Origin: Brachypterus glaber
Lineage: Eukaryota > Arthropoda > Insecta > Coleoptera > Kateretidae
Length of the DNA stretch: 64,000 nucleotides
Reading direction: 5' to 3'
NCBI GenBank assembly: GCA_958510825.1
Contig: OY294054.1
Span: forward strand, 11,920,019 to 11,984,018
This document shows positions 23,201-30,910 of the stretch, piece by piece (the stretch's first letter is position 1; each line of letters starts with the position of its first letter). The notes under the pieces are model-generated. The model was given only the letters and a program-made list of their open reading frames with translations. It was not told the DNA's origin and made no database searches. Made by a program: the position numbers and the translations under genes.

Positions 23201-25909
23201 AATTGACTAGTCTGGTCTGCCGCACTCGAGATTTTTTTTTTTTGGGTGGCAAATTTTACTACAGATAAATTAAATAAATGCTCTGAAAGAAGTTTAACCA
23301 TTGACTACAGACGTCCGATAAATTTTATCGGCGGACGTATTCAGTTGACTAGTTTCTGAACACCCAAACTACCTACGCATACATATGTGTCTGCTATTAT
23401 TTCATTAAAAACACTTTAAAAATTGTTCGGCTGAATTCAAAAATGTAAAAAATTACAGGGTGTTCCATTAAAAAAATATATTTATGCCACCGGCAAAATC
23501 AAAAATAAAACAAAAAAATAAAATCCGCCATTTTATAGCCAATATAAAATTATATAAGTTTCGTTTTTATCGAATGAAGATTAATCTCAATTTTGAGGCT
23601 GGACATACGTAAAACTCACCCGGTATAGGCCAAAGTATTATTTTTATTTTATTTTTTTGTGCTTTTGTCCTTTATTTTCTCATTTAATGAAAGATGATTT
23701 ATTACAGACTGTCTAAAAGCAACGGGGAATGTGCTCATACGTCAATTAGATAAAAAACATGTCTTTTATGGCGTTTAGAGTGGAGGCGTTTTTTTATACA
23801 TAACCCAGAACTAAGACGCCCCCTAAAAACATGTTCGAAAGTCAGTATAAGCCGGTGGTTCCCTCGACTATACTAGCCCAAAGCTACTTTCCATACAACT
23901 GAGTACAGGCCAACAAATTTTTGAACTTTTAAAAGTTGATTTGGATGATCCAAATTGGATCTGACAGCTGATTTTAAGTAATTTGGTCATGTTGATTTCG
24001 AATATAACTTCCGTTTTTGTCCATCACGAAAAAAACAGAGAGAATATTCTGAATTTTTGCATACGACTATTTTTGATACCGCTAATTTCGAATAAAATAA
24101 CAAAAAATTTCAAAAAATAATTATTTTTGTATTAAGAGAGCAAAATTACTGATTTTTGCTTGAGCGTGGAATTGGCTGATCGAGGCGTCTAGCCGAGATC
24201 AGCAAATCACGCTTAACGAAAATTCCAGGGGGGCTTAAACCAAGGCCAGGGGGGTCTTAGCCTCCTCGCCCCCCCCCCTGGTTACGGCCCTGCAAAATTG
24301 CCTAAAAACTGGACAAGCACCGTGTAAATGTCATGAATTCAAATGCTTTATACACGGGGTTTGCAGTCTTTTGGCGAAAAATGAAAGGGGTTATTCCACA
24401 TTGAAAACCATGGAACACCAACATAGAACTTAGGTATATAGGTCCGAAAATAAGCCCTTCGAAGATGGACATACTGAATGGCGAAAAAAAAAACACCAAT
24501 AACATTTTTTATGCTGCAGGGCGATTCTTAATTTAAAACTAAGCAAAAAAGTATTTTTCACCGAAACATCTAAAATATTAAAAGAGTATGTAATAGCCTT
24601 TTAAAAAGTAAAATTTTTGGTGGTTCTAACTGTTACTTCCTCTTTTATTGCATTTTTTTTGTTACTAGACCGTTACTCTATAGGACATTTTTAATGTATT
24701 TTTATTCAAGAAATCCATATTTTTTACAAAAAATTCAATAAAATTACACATAAAAAGTTTAGGGCAAAAATGTGTTAATCTCCACATATATTATCCATCT
24801 AGAGTACCTTTTTTTTGTATTTTTGATTAAAGATTAATATTTTATTGAAAAAATATCAAAAATAAGGATAAAAAAGTTTGGGGCAAAAAAGTGACATCGC
24901 CCCCCCCCCCATTTCGATCGTCCCTGGTTAAAATTACCAAATAAAAATTACATGAAATGATAGCCTGTATTAATGTTAAGGCGTGTGCAAAAATTGGTTA
25001 CTGTGGTTTATAGGGTTCCAGGAATATTAAATAAAAACGACTTTTTAGATGTACCCTTAGGAGGGTCGTAGCTCCCTTAGGGCTCATTTCCCGACCAACC
25101 TTTATATAAACTTTTTTAAATATTTTTTAACGTAGAATCACCTATTAAACTTCTCGAACTTATTTTTAAATAACCCTGTATTTTTTTACATTTTTATTTT
25201 ATACAAAAAAATGGTATGTATCATATTTGTAATAATGGGGCATTATAATGCAATTTATTGTATAATTTATTTTTAAACAGTAAAATAATCCAAGAATTGT
25301 TTTTAAGTTTTAAGTTTTTTTTGACGATCGCACTGTTTACTTAGTTTACGCGTGTTTCATAAAAGTTCTAGTTCCAACCAACGTTGGTTGTGCCTTATAA
25401 TCCTGTAACATATTAGTTTACAAATGTAATACAATAGCGAAAGCTGATACTTTTGAAATATTCTGTATATTTTCTTATTTAATTTGGTTTGTTACAAATT
25501 TGATTCTCTGGTAGACAAGAGGTTAGGGCAGTATTTTAATATTATCTCGGAAAAAGTCCAAACGAAAGCAAAATATCTCACCTCCAAGTTGCCTTTCCTG
25601 TAGTGTTATAAGTATATCCAAAAAAATACATACTATAGTATATATACACTATTTTTTAGACACTCTGTATAAATAAAAACTGTTGCACTAAAGGTTGATT
25701 TACCCAGTTTTACAATAAATTTTATTTTAACAAACTGACGATTTTTTAAAAATTTTCAAAAAAGTTTTTTTTTATCACAATGCGCTAATTAAATGATGAG
25801 TTTTAAAATTTAAAAACCTTAAACTTAAAACGTTAAAACCTAAAACCTTTATACCTACTTGATAATTCTCTAATTGTTGGTCAGAAAATGTTACCAGTTT
25901 ATTTCCCAT
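10988..25909 (-). CDS. Cib2: CIB2-type calcium- and integrin-binding EF-hand protein, complete, five exons
   Basis: Coding exons on the minus strand are 25909-25859, 22731-22697, 13789-13669, 12164-12017 and 11205-10988. They total 573 bp, or 190 residues plus TAA, close to the usual 187 or so of CIB2. All introns are GT-AG and the frame is kept at every junction. The protein starts [17 protein letters not shown], with Gly2 placed for N-myristoylation as in the family. Next comes [12 protein letters not shown], then a degenerate EF-hand ([11 protein letters not shown], about residues 80-90) and two calcium loops: [12 protein letters not shown] at 119-130 and [12 protein letters not shown] at 160-171. 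It ends FLTTFHIRI, the CIB2/CIB3 signature tail. Known role of the family: a small cytosolic calcium sensor that binds membrane partners (integrin tails, TMC mechanotransduction channels) and is needed in fly photoreceptors. Introns 1-3 are 3.1, 8.9 and 1.5 kb and full of repeats. The gene is divergent from EXT1. CIB3 cannot be separated from CIB2 by eye. Confidence 0.94.
11206..12016. other. CIB2 intron 4
   Basis: Intron between exons 4 and 5. It contains an ACAGGGTGGCCCAACTCAAAAGTAA-like element end at about 11298; nothing else recognised. Confidence 0.6.
12017..12164 (-). CDS. Cib2: CIB2 coding exon 4 (degenerate EF-hand)
   Basis: It begins [20 protein letters not shown] and ends FYAFRIY plus one base. 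The acceptor is ATATTTTAG and the donor GTAAGA. It carries the non-canonical second EF-hand and the conserved [10 protein letters not shown] segment. Confidence 0.95.
12188..12388. mobile_element. MITE, TTAGTCCAGTCAAAT ends, strong hairpin
   Basis: About 200 bp with ends TTAGTCCAGTCAAAT and ATTTGACTGGACTAA. Inner arms CGGGCCTGTATTTTAAAGGG and CTTTAAAATACCAGCCTG fold around ACACTCCTGTTAGGAGT. It lies just upstream (minus sense) of CIB2 exon 4, in intron 3. Confidence 0.75.
12389..13668. repeat. CIB2 intron 3 with foldback fragments
   Basis: 12640-12960 shares blocks with 31775-31860 (GGTGGCGCTGGAGAGAAGAT) and with the foldback at 35725-36690 (AAAGCGACGTTGACATTTGC, AACGTCAAGCGATA). A TGTCCAGAAA motif recurs four times at 13200-13410. 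No coding sequence. Confidence 0.6.
13669..13789 (-). CDS. Cib2: CIB2 coding exon 3
   Basis: It encodes [17 protein letters not shown] and then a stretch ending in KLPELR, 40 codons after the shared Arg. The acceptor is a T-rich tract ending TTTCAG and the donor is GTACGT, phase 0. Confidence 0.94.
13928..14091. mobile_element. hAT-like MITE, CAGGGCCGG...CCCTG
   Basis: About 164 bp with terminal CAGGGCCGGATTTAGGG and GGCTCTGTCCAACCCTG, GC-rich ends and CCCGGGC palindromes. Flanks GGTATAT and GCTATAT are similar but not an exact 8-bp duplication. In CIB2 intron 2. Confidence 0.6.
14092..15763. other. CIB2 intron 2, part
   Basis: No gene seen. Fragments of repeats, including a TACACGAAGAAAAAAAAACA end at about 14960-15110 and a short CCTGTATAGTGTACAGGGTACAGGG palindrome at about 15450. 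Confidence 0.5.
15764..16292. mobile_element. TTAA-flanked MITE (piggyBac-like target)
   Basis: TTAA at 15764-15767 and 16289-16292 bound inverted ends AGACTACTTTACACGGAGCA and TGCTCCGTGTAAAGTGGCT. The repeats extend over GCAAGTTTGATGCTATGCAAG. A second copy of the terminal motif (CACGGAGCAAGCTGTAAGCA) lies inside at 15867. The TTAA duplication suggests mobilisation by a piggyBac-type transposase. No coding capacity. Confidence 0.75.
16293..17439. repeat. CIB2 intron 2, poly-T and hairpin repeats
   Basis: 16440-16880 is a member of the GTCCGTCCGTCTGTCCG repeat family followed by long T and A runs. At 16999-17165 inverted GACACTTTTTCGCAAA and TTTTGCTAAAAAGTGTC suggest a small TIR element. No gene. 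Confidence 0.5.
17440..17700. repeat. CGCCATTTTGAA minisatellite-like repeat
   Basis: Two or more units of about 115-120 bp, each with GGTCGCCATTTTGAA, a TTTTTAATTTTGA tract and GACCCCAAAAACCCC. The same unit forms the core of the elements at 22789-23230, 26255-26480 and 37718-39735. Confidence 0.65.
17805..17962. repeat. Dispersed repeat, copy 2 (inverted relative to 5372-5520)
   Basis: Reverse-complement match to 5372-5520, with the AACGAACTAATA...CTCTTCTCTC unit partly duplicated in tandem. Confidence 0.7.
18834..19258. mobile_element. MITE, CCCTTAGCTACAGACACGG ends
   Basis: Left end TTAACCCTTAGCTACAGACA and right end GTGTCCGTGGCAGAGGGT, about 420 bp. Inside are GGCGTAGTTTTTACGCC and GGCGTAATTTTTACGCC palindromes. 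TTAA is present only on the left. A related short foldback (TTTCAGTGCTCATGATGC, GTGCGTCATCG) precedes it at 18660-18790. Confidence 0.6.
19590..20225. mobile_element. Foldback element
   Basis: Near palindrome of about 635 bp centred near 19950. The arms share TTTGATTTAATTTTTTTCCA, AAAAAGTACAT, GTGATGTACAACAT and GAGAGCTGGGA. It lies in CIB2 intron 2. No protein. Confidence 0.7.
20395..20460. repeat. Fragment of the CCTACGACCTA foldback family
   Basis: TTCCTACGACCTACTTAGTA, GTTAGTG and CCCACCCGTTG match an arm of the large foldback at 57858-59150. Confidence 0.6.
20810..22090. mobile_element. TIR element rich in AAGCTTAC subrepeats
   Basis: Left end CCCACTAAGCAAAATAACCT and right end (reverse complement) CCCACTGAGCATGTAACCTT. 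About 1.28 kb, packed near both ends with degenerate AAGCTTAC/GTAAGCTT motifs. A second left end, CCCACTGAACAAAACTAACT, lies at about 21485, so one copy may be nested in another. In CIB2 intron 2. Confidence 0.65.
22697..22731 (-). CDS. Cib2: CIB2 coding exon 2 (35-bp micro-exon)
   Basis: This 35-bp exon encodes [11 protein letters not shown] plus the first two bases of an Arg codon. A polypyrimidine run ending in AACTAG precedes it and GTAATA follows. The two spare bases (AG) combine with the G that opens exon 3 to give Arg. It matches the conserved CIB2 segment after the start exon. Confidence 0.92.
22789..23230. mobile_element. Foldback element, CTCGAGTGCGGCAGACCAGAC ends
   Basis: About 442 bp, almost fully palindromic. 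Ends CTCGAGTGCGGCAGACCAGA and TCTGGTCTGCCGCACTCGAG. Inside are inverted copies of the CGCCATATTGGATCCGC minisatellite unit. It lies in CIB2 intron 1, 58 bases from exon 2. Confidence 0.8.
23761..24300. repeat. SINE-body fragment and repeat fragment
   Basis: 23822-23880 is the reverse complement of the SINE body at 10350-10410 (GGAACCACCGGCTTATACTG). 24120-24200 matches 58730-58800 in inverse orientation (GACGCCTCGATNAGC, TTCCACGCTCAAGCA). The end at 24285-24292, TACGGCCCTG, looks hAT-like. Confidence 0.6.
24436..25190. mobile_element. Foldback element, family shared with 55008-55737
   Basis: Left-arm blocks CCCTTCGAAGATG and GCAAAAAAGTATTTTTCACC recur in the 55 kb copy. The right arm TTAGGGCTCATTTC, GACCAACCTTTATA and AGAATCACCTATTAAA does too. 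It is in CIB2 intron 1. The left end is eroded. Confidence 0.6.
25859..25909 (-). CDS. Cib2: CIB2 coding exon 1 (start exon)
   Basis: Seventeen codons, [17 protein letters not shown], followed directly by the donor GTAGGT. The ATG is fixed by the family's MGN start. The exon is too short to stand out as an open reading frame and was found by looking for the expected N-terminus. Phase 0 at its 3' end. Confidence 0.92.
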
Positions 25910-26254
25910 CGCTCTCTAAAATTGATTTAACCTGTTTATCGTTGGGTTATTGAGTTACATGTCAGGGCTAGATCTAAACTGGACTATCTATCTAAAACAC
26001 ATATTGTACAAAACTACATGCGAATAAAACACAAAGTTAAAGGGTGTAAACCTTGGGGTTTCCATAACGACAAAATAAGGAGCGCCAAAGTAATTTATCA
26101 AATTTTAATCGATATAATTACACATAAACATACGAGTTTTCTCGTGGAAAAATTTGATATAGTTTTTTTTTTAAACAAAAAAAAAATACAAAAAAAATAC
26201 AACAAAAATACACTGCCCAGTAAAAAAGCTTTCCAATTTTTCACCTCCGCGCGT

Positions 26255-26660
26255 GAAATGGATTCTTTATTATCAGATTCACTTTCGGCAACCTCAAAAA
26301 CCCCAATATACCAGTTTTCACGAAAACTACCCCCCGTCCCTCAGGGGGTGAAATAAATTGGAAAAAAAATATTATTAGATTAAAATTCGTTGGAGTCAGA
26401 AAAGTTTTATTATCAGATTCAATTTCAGCAACCTTAAAAAGCCCTATATAGCAATTTTCAATTTTTTGTAAAAAAAATGTATTTTCCCCATTTACCCTTG
26501 CCAAAAAAATTCTGAGCGAGAACTTTTGGTACCATACCTATATGCCAAATTTCAAGTCTCTAGTTTTAAATCGTTCTTAAGTTATCGTGCTTATAAGATC
26601 TCCCGCACAGAACGACCGATCGACCGATCAACCGACAATTTTTTTTTGCTCTAATTTTAT
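26255..26660. repeat. Minisatellite unit plus CGACCGATCGACCG repeat
   Basis: Two units with TTATCAGATTCA, TTTCNGCAACCTNAAAAA and CCNTATA, then a tract GAACGACCGATCGACCGATC typical of a dispersed repeat also seen at 6410-6510, 16440-16500 and 31690-31735. Lies between the CIB2 and EXT1 starts. Confidence 0.5.
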
Positions 26661-27089
26661 TTATATCGACATAAAACGTCAAAAAACGCAAAAATACGCA
26701 AAAAAAAATTGAAATTTTTGCACGAATACAAGGCTTTCCCGAAATTAAAAAAATAATAAAATGGGAAAGCAATAAACAAAATATTCTAAAAAAATGTTTC
26801 TCAAAAAAAAAATCAAGTATAATATAACTATAGTCACTGTTCGCCTGGGCGATTTTAAATAAAAATTTCGTGGACCCCTACATTTTTTGGACTAAAACAT
26901 ACCTGATGACATAAGAAATCAATTCCCATTTGAAATAAAATCGTAAAAGATACGCTTTTTTAGACAGACAAAAAAAAACGTTTTTTTTTAGTAATAGGGT
27001 GTGTCAAAAAATCCCGAATTTCGAAATCGAAAACGCTCTCTGGCTCAAAAGTTGCTCCTTAGTAAGAAACGGTGGCCACTCAAAAATGA

Positions 27090-27965
27090 TCCAAATCGAT
27101 TAATATTTAGAGGTCCAAAGTCCAAACTTTGAAAAAAATCGGTACCTGTTTTTCGGATAAAAAGTGATTGTATATAAAATTGAGGAAATTTTGGAGGGGT
27201 TCTTTGATAATATTTAGAAACAATACTGATTGTGAGAAACTAAAAAAAAATTGTCCCCCCTCCCCTTAAGTTAGAACATTAAAAAAAACGCCAATTATTT
27301 AAAGATTTCGCGAAACTTTTTTAAAAATAAGGCATATTTAAAAGGACATAACTTCCTTAGGAATGATTTTTTGACCGGTGCATATCATTTATTTTTTTTA
27401 TGTCAAATAAAAATCCATTACTAAAATATTTGTTTTTGGCGTTATATTTTTTTTATTTTAGGTTCTTGATGCATAAAAATTTACTTTTAAATGTATTTAT
27501 CTTTAAAACGGTTAAACCTGCGATGTTACACCCTAAAAAAAAATTTGTGTATTTTTACATAAAAAAGTATATTCCAATAAGAAAAATTTTAAAAAAGTAC
27601 ACCGAAAAAAGTTTTAGGCAAAAAACAGAAACTCCATTCAAATTTATTTTTTTTTTACTCGACTTGGGGAAACAAATAATGTCTTCTGTATAGTCAGGTA
27701 GGTTAACATGTATATATTCGTATATACTAATATATAAGTTTGCAGATTTTTCTTTTAAAACTTTTTTTATGCACTTTTTAAAACTTTTAATAATGAAATT
27801 TTCCCGCAATCTTCAAATTTTTTTTTTTATGTTCTAACTTAAGGGGAGGGAGGATATAATTTTTCTAGTTTCTCACAATTAATATTGTTTCTAAATATTA
27901 CCAAAGAAACCCTCCAAAATTTCCTTTGAGCTACCTCTAAACATTAATCGATTTGGCTCATCAGG
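27090..27965. mobile_element. Foldback element between CIB2 and EXT1
   Basis: The arms at about 27090-27290 and 27820-27965 are inverted repeats sharing AATCGATTAATNTTTAGAGG, TAGAAACAATA, TTGTGAGAAACTA and CCCTCCCCTTAAGTTAGAAC. Interior AT-rich. Confidence 0.7.
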
Positions 27966-28136
27966 TACGTTTATATTTTTTATAGGATAATGCAATAAAA
28001 AAACATATTTAAATTAAAATTAAAACAACATTTTGTCCTATGGGGTCGGGGAAACTACCCCCATTACCCCCTCACCTACGTCCTTGAGTCAGAGTAAACC
28101 GTTTCCCTTAAATGGCTCGAAACGACTAAAATTGTT

Positions 28137-28202
28137 CCTTAGTCCCAGGGTTCGTAGAAAATAACATCTGTGTTATATTTTCTAAGAACCCTGCCTTAGT
28201 CC
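28137..28202. mobile_element. 48-bp hAT-like micro-element with 9-bp direct repeats
   Basis: A 48-bp hairpin at 28146-28193 has ends CAGGGTTCGTAGAAAATA and TATTTTCTAAGAACCCTG. It is flanked by perfect direct repeats CCTTAGTCC at 28137-28145 and 28194-28202. The CAGGG...CCCTG ends and the 8-9-bp duplication are hAT traits. It lies about 500 bp upstream of the EXT1 start codon. Confidence 0.75.
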
Positions 28203-28699
28203 GACCCTGTCAAGATTTGAATCTAGGGAATTTATGTTTGTTACGTTATGTTAACGTCGAGCAGCAGTCCTAAATTAAATTTACTTTTGATTACCTTATA
28301 CTTGAAATTTCTAAATATATATGGCGTATTAGTTGATTATCATTAAAATAACGTTTAGCTTTTATGGTTTTTCATTATTTTTAAGCAAATAATTAAAAAT
28401 AAAATAAATATTTGACAGCTGCTGCAATCATTGCTGCCAACTTATGAAAAAAAAGTGTATTTTAGGGAAATTTTTTTTATTTACGTGTAAGTGTCAAAAT
28501 GACAGATATTTTTGGGGTTGGGGAGAATGGATGGGGTAAACTAAAAAACATTATGTTTATCTAATGTGGTCAAGAAAAAATATCATGTATATGGTGATGT
28601 GACTGTTATATGTGCGGTTTTCTAATAGTTTATTTTATTTTTTTATCCGTTTTAAATATTCCTCCCTCTTTGACGATGTGAATGAGAAAAGTTGCTAAA
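28203..28699. promoter_or_regulatory. EXT1 5' region
   Basis: The EXT1 promoter or 5' UTR should lie here or further upstream. I see no convincing TATA, initiator or upstream exon. AT-rich. Confidence 0.3.
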
Positions 28700-29589
28700 A
28701 TGCAGGCTAAACGGCGATATTTACTCGTCTTTGTTTCTTGCGCCTTCCTAGCCTTTTGGTATTTTGGTGGGTACCACTTACGGCGGTCGGAAAGCGAGCC
28801 GACCACCCTGGAAGAACTTTCAGAATTTGTCAATATGAATAGTATACAGACTGGTTATTTAACAATAACAAAAGATAAAACTCATATACCGTTAAATGAA
28901 AAAATTGATAAAAACTTGTGTCGAATGGAAACATGTTTTGACTTTACTAAATGTGAAAAAGACTTTAAAGTGTTTGTTTATAACCAAGAGGACAGTAGAG
29001 TGCCCAGTCCGTCCTATCAAAAATTGCTTAATGTTCTAATTGAGTCCCGTTATTACACTGCTGATCCTAAGAAGGCTTGTATATTTGTTTTAAGTATCGA
29101 TACACTAGATAGAGATCGTTTAAGTAATGATTATGTTAGAAATATGCAGAGTAGACTACAACGTTTACCATATTGGAATAATGGCTTGAATCATGTTGTT
29201 TTTAATCTATACTCTGGTACTTGGCCAAATTATACAGAGAATGATCTAGATTTTGATTATGGTATGGCTATATTAGCCAAAGCTAGTATGTCGGAGAACC
29301 ATGTTAGACCAGGATTTGATATTAGCATACCCCTATTCCATAAAATCCATCCAGAAAAAGGAGGTGAACCTGGGTCTGTTTTATCCAATAATTTTCCCTT
29401 GGAAAAAACTTATTTGTTAGCATTTAAGGGTAAACGATATGTTCATGGGATTGGCTCGGAAACCAGAAATTCCCTATATCATCTGCATAATAGGAAAGAT
29501 ATGATTATGGTCACAACATGCAGACATGGGAAGAGCTGGAAAGAAATGAAGGATGAGAGATGTGATGAGGACAACAAGGAGTATGATAA
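28700..29589 (+). CDS. ttv: EXT1/ttv coding exon 1
   Basis: It encodes the cytosolic tail, membrane anchor and most of the GT47 domain, through the GlcA-transferase region FKGKRYVHGIGSETRN. It ends ...NKEYD plus two bases of the Lys codon before the donor GTGAGT at 29590. Confidence 0.96.
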
Positions 29590-30842
29590 GTGAGTGTAAC
29601 TATTTTAATTTTGAACAAATTTTACGTAATGTCACTAATATTTTATGCCAAAAGTCAACAAACAATTAGTGGTTGTTCAAACAAATATGTCAGTCAATGT
29701 TTGCTATTTTAATATCTCCTCCCACCCAATTGTCACCATTTCATCACATATAATTGGAACATTTTATATAGACCATCACTTTTAGCTAGACCCCCTCTCC
29801 CCCATAGGTTGGTATTGTAGTTTTAAACAGCTTCTTATGTCACTAATTTAACTCAATTTTTATGCATTTTAAATGGGCCGCAAAATCCATACGGCTATAG
29901 TTGAGTTTTACCGAAAACACCGTCGGCGCGAACGTGTTAAAAATCTTTAGTTCGTTAATTACATCACATACTGGGGTAGGTTAGCTCTAACGTGACAAAG
30001 TGTCATAAGGGGGAGGGGTATGAACCCACTGTGATGAAACGCTAGAATTTTTATTTGTTTTTTATTAATAAAAATTGATGGTTTAAAAATATCAATACTG
30101 AAGTTAACCTAGACCCCATTTTTAACTAAATAATTAAGTTTTCTTTTATTGAGAAGGGGGTAATGATAGCATGATGTACCTATTTAGGGTGTCGTGTTGA
30201 CCAGCGTGATGAGAAGGGCATAAAAAATTTTCAAAAATATCGTGACTTAATTAATGGATGACCCCTTAGCATAAATATATAACCATAAAATTATATGCTT
30301 CATATAAATTCATATTAATAATAATTATGATAGATATTTCTTATCTATACCCTATTAATAATTTATATAATTATGCATACTCATGTTTTTTATAATACGC
30401 ATACTTAAAAATTATATTAAAATTAAATGCTGTATTTTACTTAAATAAATCTTATGTTATAAGGCGATTAGGGGCAGTCCGTAAATGACGTGCCCCTAAT
30501 TTTTACCGTTTTTTTTTTGGCCTAAAACTACGTGATGTTTCTAATGCCCCCTTCTACTTATGTCATGTAAGGGACTTGTTTGTTACCAAAATGTTCATAT
30601 ATTTATGCTCTTTTAATCTTAGCTTGAATAAAGGGGGAGGGAAAAGCCCACCCAGAAATAAAATTACCCACAAAAAGCATTTGCGCTAAGTAATAAAACT
30701 ACATCAGTTGTAATAGTCCCCCAGGGTGCCGCCCTTTAAAATATAATTTCCATTGAATATAATTTTTTAACAAACCTTAAAATTCCAAAATTAAAAGTAA
30801 TAAAATGGTACAGTTCTGTTACTTTCTCCCGAACTGACTTTG

Positions 30843-30910
<68 letters not shown>

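Noticed and set aside
23007..23301. Overlapping ORFs on both strands
   Set aside because: They are palindromic translations of the foldback at 22789-23230.
25566..25605. Splice-site-like ACAG...GTGAG minus-strand segment considered as CIB2 exon
   Set aside because: It encodes nothing like the CIB N-terminus, and the true start exon was found at 25909-25859.
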